The position numbers were made by a program, and so were the translations under genes. A DNA stretch of 37,992 bases from Chloroflexota bacterium (GTDB taxonomy: Bacteria > Chloroflexota > Anaerolineae > Anaerolineales > Anaerolineaceae): assembly GCA_012798065.1 (NCBI GenBank), contig JAAZNW010000052.1, positions 1 to 37,992 of the forward strand, written 5' to 3'. Below the pieces are notes generated by a model. That model saw only the letters and a list, made by a program, of their open reading frames with translations. It was not told where the DNA came from and made no database searches. Shown here one piece after another: positions 1 to 8,707 of the stretch (position 1 is its first letter; every line of letters starts with the position of its first letter).

Positions 1-34
1 AGATAATAAAATTCTTTTGGGATACAATGTATGC

Positions 35-98
35 GCATCGAGGCTTCTCTCCTTTTGTTTGGTTTGTCACCCTTAAGGATGACCTCGATGCTCTTTTT
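35..98 (+). terminator. Terminator-like hairpin at window start
   Basis: Two 9-base arms at 35-43 and 83-91 are perfectly complementary and are followed within two bases by six T residues (94-99 region). The loop is long (39 nt) and contains smaller self-complementary pieces. It would end a transcript entering from the left, but the gene it belongs to is outside the window. The long loop makes this a moderate call. Confidence 0.4.
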
Positions 99-234
99 TG
101 TCTAGCCTTTTTGTCTCATATGTATCTGAACTTATTCAATATTAACCAGCCAATTTTCATCTGTTATTTTATAAAATCATTCATACCATAAAGCCCACTT
201 CACCATCCACCCTGTGTATTCTCCTGGAATTTCA

Positions 235-265
235 TTGCAACGCTACCGCGGTTCAAGCGTATACT
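235..265 (+). promoter_or_regulatory. Possible sigma-70 promoter for the small Lys-rich ORF
   Basis: A TTGCAA box at 235-240 and a TATACT box at 260-265 are separated by 19 bases, slightly longer than ideal. They lie about 55 bases upstream of the ATG at 321. The remainder of 99-320 shows no other gene or repeat that I can support. Confidence 0.3.
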
Positions 266-320
266 CATGGTATAGATGATAAAATCGTTTCGAAAATCAC
301 AGCAATAAGGAGAAGAAAAG

Positions 321-434
321 ATGGGAGAGGTAGGCAAGAAAGACAAGGGCAAAAAAGAACAAAAGAAAAAACCGAAGTTAAATATCAAGGAAAAGAGAAA
401 ACAGAAACAGGAGAAAAAGAGCGGTACCGCTTAA
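321..434 (+). CDS. Small lysine-rich protein, 37 aa, unknown function
   Basis: The ORF runs from ATG 321 to TAA 434 and is preceded by a good AAGGAG Shine-Dalgarno sequence about 10 bases upstream. The product has 37 residues, of which 15 are Lys, with Gly, Glu and Gln making up most of the rest. It has no hydrophobic segment and is almost certainly unstructured and nucleic-acid-binding or ribosome-associated by charge, though that is inference. I recall similar tiny Lys-rich ORFs being annotated as hypothetical in many bacteria, but cannot name a family. The strong ribosome binding site is the main argument that it is real. The following 435-598 holds no recognisable gene. Confidence 0.55.
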   Translation: MGEVGKKDKGKKEQKKKPKLNIKEKRKQKQEKKSGTA

Positions 435-598
435 TGAACTTAAGCGCAGCGCTGGCTTTTAACCTGCTTTGCGGGCAACTCAATCATCTGGTAATTCCGG
501 TCATCCTCATGGCTGGAGTAGTATTCCGTTGCCTGATATTCCTGCACGATTCTTGAATCAGTCCCCATCCGTTTTTCACCCGCTTAACTGACCGGCTT

Positions 599-1750
599 AT
601 GATGAAGACCCATATCCGTAACGCCATCCTGCTGACCCCTCAGCAACGAATGGAACATACCGTTCTCACTCTGAGCGGTGGGGTTATCGAGAAACTGACC
701 CCGGAGGAGGAATTCTCATTTGAGCCCGGGAATACGCTCGACGCGAAGGGCTGTTATGTCGCGCCGGGGTTCATTGACTTACATTTTCATGGCGCCATGG
801 GGGTTGATACAATGGACGCAGTAGCTGCGGGTATGGTGACCGCATCAGCGTATTGCTCTCAACACGGCGTAACCACTTTTTACCCCACCACCTGGAGCGC
901 CAGCCAGGCAGAAATTACACGTGTGATCAACTGTGTGAAGGAGTGCGCCAGTCACTTACCCGGCGCGCGTGTTGGCGGGGTTCACCTGGAAGGTCCCTAC
1001 ATCAACCCACGCAGGCGGGGAGCGCAGTCACTCTCTTTTATCCGTAAACCAGACGCGCGTGAGTACCTGCCCTGGCTGGAGTCCGGTATGGTCAGCATTC
1101 TCACCTGCGCGCCAGAAGTGGAAGGTGGCGAAGCGTTGATTCGGAACGCGGTGCGGTTGGGGGCGCGTGTGGCCATCGGGCATTCCAGCGCCAGCTACGA
1201 GCAGGTGAAAGCCGCCGCGAACCTCGGCGCGACGCAGGCAGCTCACCTGTTCAACGGTATGGATGGACTGCATCACCGCCACCCAGGCACAGCCGGAGGT
1301 ATTCTGGATGATGACCGTTTGCTGGCGCAGGTGATTTGTGATGGCGTTCATCTTCACCCCGCGGTAGTGAGGCTTGTTCTCAAAGCCAAATCACCTTCCC
1401 GCATCGCGTTGATCACGGATTCCATCAGGGGAGCAGGGCGCGCTGACGCAAAGTATGAGGGTAACGGGCAGTTCATCCAGGTGAAAGACGGGGTCGCCCG
1501 TGATGCTGAGGGTCACCTGTCCGGCAGTACAATCTCTATGGACTTGGCGCTGCGCAGCCTGATCGCCTTCACGGGCTGTGATTTGCTGGAGGCTTTGGTG
1601 ATGGTTACCAGCGCCCCGGCGGAAGAGATGGGCTTAGGCGCGAAAAAAGGAAGGTTGGCGCCGGGTTATGACGCGGACCTGGTTTTCTTGCAAAAAGACT
1701 TAACGGTTGCCGCGACGATGGTCTCGGGCGCTTTCGTTTACCAGTGCTGA
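599..1750 (+). CDS. nagA: N-acetylglucosamine-6-phosphate deacetylase (NagA-like)
   Basis: This 383-aa protein of the amidohydrolase superfamily has the expected NagA length. It would remove acetate from GlcNAc-6-phosphate in the cytoplasm during amino-sugar recycling. Visible motifs are the strand-1 metal-site region HFHG (residues 62-65), the HLEGPY loop carrying the metal-binding Glu, GHSSA and AAHLFNGM with the two metal/substrate His residues, and the TDS segment with the catalytic Asp. ATG 599 and ATG 602 are adjacent. Neither has a clear Shine-Dalgarno, so the start is uncertain by a codon. It stands alone: the neighbouring inositol operon converges on it across a shared terminator, and no nagB or transporter is adjacent. 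Confidence 0.9.
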   Translation: MMKTHIRNAILLTPQQRMEHTVLTLSGGVIEKLTPEEEFSFEPGNTLDAKGCYVAPGFIDLHFHGAMGVDTMDAVAAGMVTASAYCSQHGVTTFYPTTWSASQAEITRVINCVKECASHLPGARVGGVHLEGPYINPRRRGAQSLSFIRKPDAREYLPWLESGMVSILTCAPEVEGGEALIRNAVRLGARVAIGHSSASYEQVKAAANLGATQAAHLFNGMDGLHHRHPGTAGGILDDDRLLAQVICDGVHLHPAVVRLVLKAKSPSRIALITDSIRGAGRADAKYEGNGQFIQVKDGVARDAEGHLSGSTISMDLALRSLIAFTGCDLLEALVMVTSAPAEEMGLGAKKGRLAPGYDADLVFLQKDLTVAATMVSGAFVYQC

Positions 1751-1796
1751 ACAACAATCAATACACCCGCAAGATAGGCGGCGGGAAGACATCCTC

Positions 1797-1827
1797 AACC
1801 CCGGGAGGTAGCAGACCTCCCGGGGTT
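1797..1827. terminator. Strong bidirectional terminator between nagA and iolG
   Basis: A perfect 13-bp stem (1797-1809 with 1815-1827) closes a 5-base loop and is GC-rich at the tip. The plus-strand side is followed by ATTTTA, and the minus-strand side by a mixed, not T-rich, sequence. It sits in the 89-base gap between convergent genes and would end both the nagA transcript and the inositol operon. Confidence 0.85.
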
Positions 1828-1839
1828 ATTTTATGCCTG

Positions 1840-2862
1840 CTATTCGATCTCCGATAGTTTGACCGGTCGGTTTTCCAACATCGAGCGGGTGGCTGCCATG
1901 GCAATGACCACCGGTTTGCGCCCATCGAACACGTTCACCGGGGTCGGGTTGCCCTCGCGGATAGCGTTAATAAAATCGCGCATTTCCGCCACGAACGATT
2001 CCATGTAGCGCTCCAGGAAGAAATAGAGTGGTTTTTCTGAAACCACACCATCCGCATTGCTGTACACGCTGGAGTTGGGGGTATTGTTGGCAGTAGCGGC
2101 CATGCCACCAGAACCAAAAACTTCCGCGCGCTGGTCGTAACCATAAACCGCTTTGCGGCTGTTATCAATCGTGCCGATGGCGCCGTTGGCAAACTTGAGC
2201 GTGATAACAGCGGTATCGATATCACCCGCCGCGCCAATAGCCGGGTCGACCCTCACCTCGCCGATCGCATACACTTCTTCTACCTCGCTGCCGGAGAGAA
2301 AACGCGCCATGTCAAAATCATGAATGGTCATATCCAGGAACATGCCGCCGGAGAGCTTCACGTACTCCGCTGGAGGGGGGGCCGGGTCGCGGCTGGTGAT
2401 ACGCAGGATATGCAGGTCGCCGATTTTGCCTGTTTGAACCAGGTCGTGCAGCTTTTTAAAGTTGGGGTCAAATCGGCGATTGAAGCCAATTTGGCATTGT
2501 ACCCCCGCCTTACTGACCGCGTTGATGGCTTTATCGATCCTATCCAGGCTGTGGTCTACCGGCTTCTCGCAAAACACGTGCTTGCCGGCATTGGCAGCGG
2601 CGATGATGAGATCAGCGTGGGTGTCGGTAGAAGAGCACACCGCCACTGCATCTATGTCCTTGTCTTCGATGATCTTTCGATAATCTGAAAAAGCGTTGGC
2701 GACGTGCAGCTTCTCCGCCAGCGCCTGAGCCGCCTGCTGGTTTATATCAGCAATCGCGGAAACGACCACGCCAGGGATGCGCGTGGCCAGGTTTTCAGCG
2801 TGAATTTTTCCGATGCGCCCGGCGCCAATGACCCCTACTCGAATTACCTTTTGATTGCTCAT
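1840..2862 (-). CDS. iolG: Inositol 2-dehydrogenase (IolG), Gfo/Idh/MocA family
   Basis: This 340-aa NAD-dependent oxidoreductase would oxidise myo-inositol to 2-keto-myo-inositol (scyllo-inosose), the first catabolic step. The Rossmann motif GAGRIG is at residues 13-18 and the family EKP motif at 99-101, giving catalytic Lys100. Asp177 and His181 reproduce the Asp-x3-His catalytic pair of characterised IolG enzymes. The C-terminal region has the IolG-typical GDIDTAV and RKAVYGYDQR stretches. ATG 2862 follows an AAGGAGA site at good spacing. It is the last gene of the operon, directly before the strong terminator and 12 bases after iolE. A paralogue lies two genes upstream. Confidence 0.9.
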   Translation of the reverse strand: MSNQKVIRVGVIGAGRIGKIHAENLATRIPGVVVSAIADINQQAAQALAEKLHVANAFSDYRKIIEDKDIDAVAVCSSTDTHADLIIAAANAGKHVFCEKPVDHSLDRIDKAINAVSKAGVQCQIGFNRRFDPNFKKLHDLVQTGKIGDLHILRITSRDPAPPPAEYVKLSGGMFLDMTIHDFDMARFLSGSEVEEVYAIGEVRVDPAIGAAGDIDTAVITLKFANGAIGTIDNSRKAVYGYDQRAEVFGSGGMAATANNTPNSSVYSNADGVVSEKPLYFFLERYMESFVAEMRDFINAIREGNPTPVNVFDGRKPVVIAMAATRSMLENRPVKLSEIE

Positions 2863-2874
2863 TCTTCTCCTTGA

Positions 2875-3777
2875 TCAATTGAACCCGATGGATTTGAGGT
2901 ATTCACGATTTCTAAGCGCTGATTCGTAGGGACTGCCCATGCCGGGTAACACATCCTGTTCCACCACGATCCAGCCTTCAAATCCCTGCCGTTCCAGCTC
3001 AGCCTTCACCGCCGGGAAGTCAACCGCGCCTTTGCCCAGTTCGCAAAAAACACCTTGCTCGACGGACTTAAAATAATCCCACCCCAGCGCGCGTGATCGT
3101 TCAGCAATACCGGGATGGCAATCCTTAAAGTGCATGTGCCATACCCTGCCAGCGTTTTCTTGTAAAAAAGTCAGCGGGTCACCACCGCCGAATTGATAAT
3201 GACCGGTATCCAGGCAAAGCCCAACCAGTTGTGGGTCTGTGAGCCTTAGCAGCGAGTCAATCTCAGCCGGGGTCTCAACGTATCCGCCGCAGTGATGATG
3301 AAAGACCAACCGCAACCCAGTCTCTCTTTTGACAGCATCTGCGACCTTCTCAGTGCCTTCAGCAAACACCTGCCATTCAGCATCGCTGAGCCCCATCTCA
3401 GGGGTCACACGTCCAGCATTGCGTGTGCGCTCCGGCACCTTGCCATTGTCATCCGCCAGCACGATGAAAGGGGAACTGCCTTCCACCGCCGCCAGCAGCC
3501 TGGCAACCTTTAAGGCGCTTTCAATGCCTTGAGGGTGGTTGGTGGCGTCTTTAAGCGCCACCGGTACAAATGCGCCCAGAAGCACCAGCTCACGTTTTTT
3601 CAACTCTTCTTTTAATTTTCCAGGCTCTGTCGGCATAAAACCCCAGTCACCCAGTTCAGTACCGGCGTAACCGGAGCGCTGCATTTCATCGAGCACGAGT
3701 TCATAACCGGCAGCTTTACCCTGCAGGTCGAATTCCAGTGCTCCCCAGCTGCATGGCGCGTTTGCTATTCTGATCAT
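2875..3777 (-). CDS. iolE: Inosose dehydratase-like sugar isomerase (IolE-type)
   Basis: This 300-aa TIM-barrel protein of the xylose-isomerase-like/AP-endonuclease-2 superfamily is the usual length of IolE, which dehydrates 2-keto-myo-inositol to 3D-trihydroxycyclohexane-1,2-dione. Visible features are the N-terminal APCSWG motif typical of IolE-like proteins, a His cluster at 160-162, CLDTGH (Asp190, His193), HMHFKD near 214-219 and VVEQD (Glu273), which supply the metal site. The start ATG has a GGAGG site. Being flanked by two IolG-type dehydrogenases with IolD and IolB upstream makes IolE the best assignment. An epimerase role (IolI-type) is the alternative. Confidence 0.82.
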   Translation of the reverse strand: MIRIANAPCSWGALEFDLQGKAAGYELVLDEMQRSGYAGTELGDWGFMPTEPGKLKEELKKRELVLLGAFVPVALKDATNHPQGIESALKVARLLAAVEGSSPFIVLADDNGKVPERTRNAGRVTPEMGLSDAEWQVFAEGTEKVADAVKRETGLRLVFHHHCGGYVETPAEIDSLLRLTDPQLVGLCLDTGHYQFGGGDPLTFLQENAGRVWHMHFKDCHPGIAERSRALGWDYFKSVEQGVFCELGKGAVDFPAVKAELERQGFEGWIVVEQDVLPGMGSPYESALRNREYLKSIGFN

Positions 3778-3803
3778 ACTTCCTCCAAAAAAGATAAGGT
3801 GAA

Positions 3804-4820
3804 TTACAGGTCCACTTCACGCACCTGCACCGGGCGTCCTTCATCCAAGGAAAGGGTAGCGGCAATGCCAATAGCGGTAGCCGCGCGCGCGTCTTCCCCG
3901 GTAACCTCGGGCGGTGTGTCTTCCAGAATGTGCTTCACGAACACCCGTACCTGCTCGGCGTAGGCTGAACCAAAACGCTCCATAAAGTACGGCACTGTAT
4001 CGTGCATGACCCCTGCGCGGGTCAGCACCAGGGTCGGGGTTTGTTGCAGGTAACCGATCCAAAGGCTGCCATCTGTGCCCAGTACCTCCGTGCGGATGTC
4101 GTAACCATACACGGCGTTGCGGCTTAAATCGATGTTTCCAATCGCATCATTGGTAAAGCGCAGGTTGATGACGACATTGTCGATATCCCCCACCTCTTTA
4201 AGCTCTGGAAAAGCCAGGCAGGCGCCTTCGCTGTGCACACGGGCGACTTCGCTGTCCATCAGCCAGCGTGCTAAATCGAAATCGTGCACGCCCATATCCA
4301 GGATCAACCCGCCGCTATTCTCACGTTTGGCGAACTCCAGGCTGGTGCGTTTGGGGTCGCGGCTGGTGGATTTGAACATCACCGGTTTGCCGATGACGCC
4401 ATCGAGAATTTTTTGTTTCGCCGCAGCGTAAGGGGCGTCAAAGCGGCGCATAAAGCCCATCTGCAGCTTAACCCCAGCCTGCCTGACCGCTTTCAGCGCT
4501 TCGTCGCATCGCTGAAGGTTCTGTGAAAGCGGTTTTTCGCTAAAGATATGCTTGCCCGCCTGCGCCGCGGCGGCGATCACTTCGGCGTGCGTACCGGTGG
4601 GAGACGCCACAACAACAGCCTCGACCTCCTGGCTGCCCAACAGGTCGCGATAATCCTGGTAAGTGGAAGGGATGTGGTAACGATCCGCCACCTCGGCGAG
4701 CGCTGCGCGGTCAGGATCAGCCACTGCAACCAGGTCCACTTCGGATACGGAGAACGCCAGCGTGCTGGCATAAACCCTGCCCATTCTCCCTGCGCCGATC
4801 AATCCTATCTTCACCGCCAT
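3804..4820 (-). CDS. Second inositol dehydrogenase-like Gfo/Idh/MocA oxidoreductase
   Basis: A 338-aa paralogue of the iolG product from the same operon. It has GAGRMG at residues 9-14, EKP with Lys96, and the Asp175/His179 pair in the same Asp-x3-His spacing, so it should be catalytically competent. It also keeps GDIDNVV and RNAVYGYD stretches. It probably handles another inositol stereoisomer (scyllo- or D-chiro-inositol, as IolX/IolW do elsewhere) or interconverts isomers with IolG. Substrate cannot be read from sequence. The start is ATG with a GAGGTGAA site. It lies between iolE and iolD with short gaps of 26 and 30 bases, consistent with one transcript. Confidence 0.85.
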   Translation of the reverse strand: MAVKIGLIGAGRMGRVYASTLAFSVSEVDLVAVADPDRAALAEVADRYHIPSTYQDYRDLLGSQEVEAVVVASPTGTHAEVIAAAAQAGKHIFSEKPLSQNLQRCDEALKAVRQAGVKLQMGFMRRFDAPYAAAKQKILDGVIGKPVMFKSTSRDPKRTSLEFAKRENSGGLILDMGVHDFDLARWLMDSEVARVHSEGACLAFPELKEVGDIDNVVINLRFTNDAIGNIDLSRNAVYGYDIRTEVLGTDGSLWIGYLQQTPTLVLTRAGVMHDTVPYFMERFGSAYAEQVRVFVKHILEDTPPEVTGEDARAATAIGIAATLSLDEGRPVQVREVDL

Positions 4821-4850
4821 CGTTCACCTCGCGCTTTATCTATCTCCATA

Positions 4851-6716
4851 TCAAAGGAAATATTTCTCGTCTTTCAGGTGCGCTTCGTAATCTTTACGCG
4901 CCGCCTGAACCTCAGGCATGGTTGATACTTCTGCCACAGCCACGTCCCACCAGGATTCGTAACCCGGTACTCTCACCTCGCGGTCGGCTTTAATGACAAT
5001 CACCGAGGTATGGTCAAGTGACCTGGTATGTGCGAGAACTTTACGAAAGTCCTCGATGGAGCCAGGCGTAAATACTTCAGCGCCCAGGCTGGCGGCGTTG
5101 GCAGCAAAATCCACCTCCAGCGCAGGGCCATTAAGCTGACCGGTTTGCGGGTCGCGTTTCCTAAAACGAGTTCCGAAGCCGGAGCTGCCCAAAGAGGCGC
5201 TCAAACCGCCAATCGACCCAAAACCAGCGTTATCGACCACGATGATGGTTACCTTCAAACCCTCCTGCGCAGCGGTGAGGATCTCGGTGGGATTCATCAG
5301 GTAGGTACCGTCGCCCACCCACACGTACACCTCGCGCTCAGGCGCTGCCAGCTTCACACCCAGCGAGGCAGGAATTTCATATCCCATGCAGGAGTAACCA
5401 TACTCCATATGATAGGAGTTGGGTGTGCGCGCACGCCACAACTTGTGCAGGTCGCCGGGTTGGCTGCCCGCGGCTGACATCATCACATCGCTGTCGGCAA
5501 TTGTTTCCCAGATGGCGCCAATGATCTCGCTCTGAGCGGGTAAAGGCTGGTGGCGGAGATGATACAGGCGGTCGGTTTCAACTTCCCATTCGTGTTTGAG
5601 TTCGCGAATGCGGGTAGCGTAATCGGCTGATACCTGGTAGTCAGCGAGAGCCGAGGTCAATTCTTCCAGCGTCGCACGCGCGTCTGCGGTGAGTGCCAAC
5701 CCTGAATGCTTAAAAGCGTCCATCTCAAACAGGTTGATATTGATGAAGCGCACCGCGGGATTCTGAAAGGCGGTTTTACTGGCAGTGGTGAAATCGGAGT
5801 ATCGTGTGCCAATGCCAATCACCAGGTCGGCGCCATGCGCGATGCGGTTAGCAGGCAACGTGCCAGTGGCACCGATCGCGCCCAGGCACTGGGGGTGGTC
5901 GTAAGCCAGTGAACCCTTGCCCGCCTGAGTCTCTCCCACGGGAATGCCGGTTTGCCTGGCAAAGGCGTCAAGCGCCTGGCTGGCGCCGCTGAACAGCACC
6001 CCACCGCCGGCGACGATCAATGGCTGTTTGGACGAACGGATCATTTCAACCGCGCGTTTTAAAAGCGCGCGGTCTGCCAGCGGTCGAGCGACCATCCAAA
6101 CACGTTTGCGGAAGAATTCAAGCGGGTAGTCGTAGGCTTCAGCCTGCACATCCTGCGGCAGCGAGAGCGTCACCGCCCCGGTATCCGCAGGGGAGGTGAG
6201 CACGCGCAGGGCTTCAGGCAAAGAGGTGAGCAGTTGGTCAGGGCGGGTGATGCGGTCCCAGTAACGCGATACAGGTTTGAAGCAATCATTTACGCTAATA
6301 TCCTGCGTGTTAGGAGATTCCAACTGTTGCAGCACTGGCGCCACGTTACGGCGCGCAAAAATATCTCCGGGCAGCAGCAGCACAGGCAGGCGGTTGATGG
6401 TAGCCAACGCCGCCCCGGTGACCATGTTGGTGGCGCCAGGACCAATGGACGATGTACAGGCGAAGGTTCGCAGGCGGTTGTGCATTTTGGTAAAACCGCT
6501 GGCGATATGCACAGCGGATTGTTCGTTGCGTACCATGATGTAGCGAAAATCAGGGTTTTCTTGCAGCGCCTGGCCGATACCCGCCACGTTGCCATGACCA
6601 AAGATACCCAGCATACCAGCAAAGAAAGGGGTTTCAATTCCATCCCGCTCGATATACTGGTTCTTAAGGAAGCGGACAAGGGCTTGCGCCATTGTAAGTC
6701 GGATGGTGGAGGTCAT
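4851..6716 (-). CDS. iolD: ThDP-dependent trihydroxycyclohexanedione hydrolase (IolD)
   Basis: This 621-aa thiamine-diphosphate enzyme opens the ring of 3D-(3,5/4)-trihydroxycyclohexane-1,2-dione to give 5-deoxy-glucuronate. The length and the long N-terminal region starting near MAQALVRFL match IolD rather than acetolactate synthase. The activating Glu is Glu65 in VRNEQSA, and the C-terminal ThDP/Mg motif starts at GDG near residue 470 and runs to the NAGFGS segment. The IolD-typical CTSSIGPGATNMVTGAA segment is present. The start has an AAAGGAGAG site. The gap to the transaldolase-family gene upstream is only 18 bases. Confidence 0.93.
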   Translation of the reverse strand: MTSTIRLTMAQALVRFLKNQYIERDGIETPFFAGMLGIFGHGNVAGIGQALQENPDFRYIMVRNEQSAVHIASGFTKMHNRLRTFACTSSIGPGATNMVTGAALATINRLPVLLLPGDIFARRNVAPVLQQLESPNTQDISVNDCFKPVSRYWDRITRPDQLLTSLPEALRVLTSPADTGAVTLSLPQDVQAEAYDYPLEFFRKRVWMVARPLADRALLKRAVEMIRSSKQPLIVAGGGVLFSGASQALDAFARQTGIPVGETQAGKGSLAYDHPQCLGAIGATGTLPANRIAHGADLVIGIGTRYSDFTTASKTAFQNPAVRFININLFEMDAFKHSGLALTADARATLEELTSALADYQVSADYATRIRELKHEWEVETDRLYHLRHQPLPAQSEIIGAIWETIADSDVMMSAAGSQPGDLHKLWRARTPNSYHMEYGYSCMGYEIPASLGVKLAAPEREVYVWVGDGTYLMNPTEILTAAQEGLKVTIIVVDNAGFGSIGGLSASLGSSGFGTRFRKRDPQTGQLNGPALEVDFAANAASLGAEVFTPGSIEDFRKVLAHTRSLDHTSVIVIKADREVRVPGYESWWDVAVAEVSTMPEVQAARKDYEAHLKDEKYFL

Positions 6717-6734
6717 TTCTCTCCTTTCAACGGG

Positions 6735-7814
6735 TTACAGGTCGGGGTTGGGGAGCATGAAATCGCGTACCACTCCCTGCAGTTCATGGTAAGAACTGAT
6801 AAATCCGCGCAAGGTTCTCACGGTGGCACCATAGGTGTCAAATTGCGCTACTGTCATACCATCCGGTTCGTATGCCTTGCGGAATTCAGGTATTTTGCTG
6901 AGCAGCGCCTTAACGATGATGGGGTCGACCGGGTCTGCCATGCGCGGACGAACTTCGATGTCGCTGGCGTTAATCTTGAGCTGCCATTCATAAGGGATGG
7001 TGAGGATGACATCGCCACCAATGAACTCAGACCAGTGTCCCAGGTGGCGGTAAGCTGCTGCCAGCAGCCTGGGGCGGTACCCCTTTTCCTTGTAAATTTC
7101 GTAAGCGCGTTTAAAGCAGGCGATGCCCGCCCAATCGAGGAAAGCAGGGTCAATATCAACCGCGTTCTTTTTGGCCGCTACCTTCACCCAGTCATCCGTG
7201 CGCCCCACCATAATGGTGCAGACGGGCGACATCTCAGCGATGGATTTCCCTTCAGCGCTGCGCCGCTCAAGCCCCCGTTCCATGGCTTGCGCCACCGCCA
7301 AAGCCTGAGAAACGCTAAAACACACGGTGGCGTTGATGGATACCCCGTGGTAAGTGGCTTCTTCTATTGCTTTTACACCGGCGCTGGTAACCGGGGCTTT
7401 CACCTGCATATTCGGTGCCAGGGTGGCAAAGTGAATGGCATGCTCGGCAATGCCCCTGGCGTTGCGGTAAAGCTGCGGGTTGGTCTGAATGGAAAGCCGG
7501 CCTTTCTTCCCTCGCTCACGGTCAAAGGCGGGCTTAAGCAACCCGGCTCCGCGCACAGCCATTTCCTCGATCAATTTCCAGGTGATCTCCACCTCAGACC
7601 AGATCGGGTTTTCCGCAATGATCTGATGAATACGCTCTTCCCACAGGTTCATTTCCTTTTTAAGCACATTGGCCACGATTGTGGGGTTGGTAGTGGCACC
7701 AACCGCGCCGTGTTCAACCGCGTAAGTTAATTCTTCTATGGAACAGGAGTCATTCCAGTAATCGGTGGGGGTCGTTGAGACTGTCTCGTGCAATTTGCTC
7801 TTATAGGTGGTCAT
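6735..7814 (-). CDS. Transaldolase-family Schiff-base aldolase in the inositol operon
   Basis: A 359-aa transaldolase-like protein. By alignment to E. coli TalB from memory, Asp22, Asn43 (in TTNPT), Lys139 (QVKAP, Schiff-base Lys), Asn161/Thr163 and Ser167 occupy family positions. The catalytic Glu of transaldolases (TalB Glu96) appears replaced by Gln110 (SIQTNP). Gln is what fructose-6-phosphate aldolase has there, which points to aldol cleavage or an altered acceptor step. It lies between iolB and iolD, where iolC/iolJ would be expected to complete the pathway. The inferred role is cleavage of 2-deoxy-5-keto-gluconate to malonate semialdehyde plus a dihydroxyacetone unit. Canonical pentose-phosphate transaldolase is the alternative. 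The start ATG has an AAAGGAG site. Confidence 0.8.
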   Translation of the reverse strand: MTTYKSKLHETVSTTPTDYWNDSCSIEELTYAVEHGAVGATTNPTIVANVLKKEMNLWEERIHQIIAENPIWSEVEITWKLIEEMAVRGAGLLKPAFDRERGKKGRLSIQTNPQLYRNARGIAEHAIHFATLAPNMQVKAPVTSAGVKAIEEATYHGVSINATVCFSVSQALAVAQAMERGLERRSAEGKSIAEMSPVCTIMVGRTDDWVKVAAKKNAVDIDPAFLDWAGIACFKRAYEIYKEKGYRPRLLAAAYRHLGHWSEFIGGDVILTIPYEWQLKINASDIEVRPRMADPVDPIIVKALLSKIPEFRKAYEPDGMTVAQFDTYGATVRTLRGFISSYHELQGVVRDFMLPNPDL

Positions 7815-7825
7815 TTTTCACTCCT

Positions 7826-8704
7826 TTACTTGTAGTTCATGGATAATTGGACAAGCGGCAGGCGCGGATCCTTGCTCTTCCAGGTGTCTTTGATCCAGGC
7901 GTATGCCGGGTCGTCGCTGCTGGCAAGAGACTGGTCTGAGCCCGCGAGAATGTTCAGGTAGTAAGCCGTGTAACCGTGGGCAGCCACCACGGGGTGATAT
8001 CCCTCGGGTGATAAGACGAGGTGGTCATTTTGCACCAGCATAATTTCGTCGATGCGGCGGTCATCTGTGTAACAGCGCTGGTAAGCGTAACCTTCAGGTT
8101 TATCGATTTTGTAAAAATAAATTTCTTCCAGGTCAGCCTCCAGCAGCCGGCCATTTTCATCCACGCGACGCACATCGTGCTTGTGCGGTGGGTAAGAGCT
8201 CCAGTTGCCAGATGGCGTGTAAACCTCTACCACCACCAGGCGCTCACACGGAAAACCCGGAAGAATCATCTGGTTGATCTGGCGTGAAGCGTTCTCGCCG
8301 CCGCGCAGTTCAACTTTCACCTCTTCAGGGCTGACCAACCGCGCCGGAAAATCTTTTGTAGCGGCAGCCCAGCCGCAGGCGAAATCGACCGCACCGTAAG
8401 CGGCCGTAACGGTGAAATCGGTATCGCGGGATAGGTAAAGGGTGGTAGGCATGCCATGAAACACATCTGTCCGGCTGCCAATGGATCGCCACGCTCCGCG
8501 GTTCGAGTGCACATCAAGCGTTCCGCCAAGGATGACCAGCGCCAGTTCGTTGTTTTCAGTATTAAAATGCCATTCCTCGCCTTGTTTAAGCCTGACAGCG
8601 CAGAAAGACAAATGTTCCCAGCCAACGCTTTTCGGGGTCACCCGGATATACTCTGCACGGGTGAGATCTGGTTTAACCAGTAAAGAAGATTCGGTAGATT
8701 TCAC
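7826..8704 (-). CDS. iolB: 5-deoxy-glucuronate isomerase (IolB)
   Basis: This 292-aa bicupin protein converts 5-deoxy-glucuronate to 2-deoxy-5-keto-gluconate. The diagnostic IolB segment GNWSSYPPHKHD is present in the C-terminal cupin, along with YFYKIDKPEGYAYQR and a late GYHPVVAAHGY motif that supplies further metal ligands. Length is slightly above the usual 270. The start is GTG at 8704. Its AAAGGAG site overlaps the end of the lacI-type gene, and the two genes are separated by three bases, so they are translationally linked. Its product is the proposed substrate of the neighbouring transaldolase-family enzyme. Confidence 0.93.
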   Translation of the reverse strand: MKSTESSLLVKPDLTRAEYIRVTPKSVGWEHLSFCAVRLKQGEEWHFNTENNELALVILGGTLDVHSNRGAWRSIGSRTDVFHGMPTTLYLSRDTDFTVTAAYGAVDFACGWAAATKDFPARLVSPEEVKVELRGGENASRQINQMILPGFPCERLVVVEVYTPSGNWSSYPPHKHDVRRVDENGRLLEADLEEIYFYKIDKPEGYAYQRCYTDDRRIDEIMLVQNDHLVLSPEGYHPVVAAHGYTAYYLNILAGSDQSLASSDDPAYAWIKDTWKSKDPRLPLVQLSMNYK

Positions 8705-8707
8705 TTT

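Noticed and set aside
6234-7730. 498-codon open frame on the plus strand
   Set aside because: It lies antisense to the iolD and transaldolase-family genes, has no recognisable motif or start signal, and is a shadow of strongly biased coding sequence.
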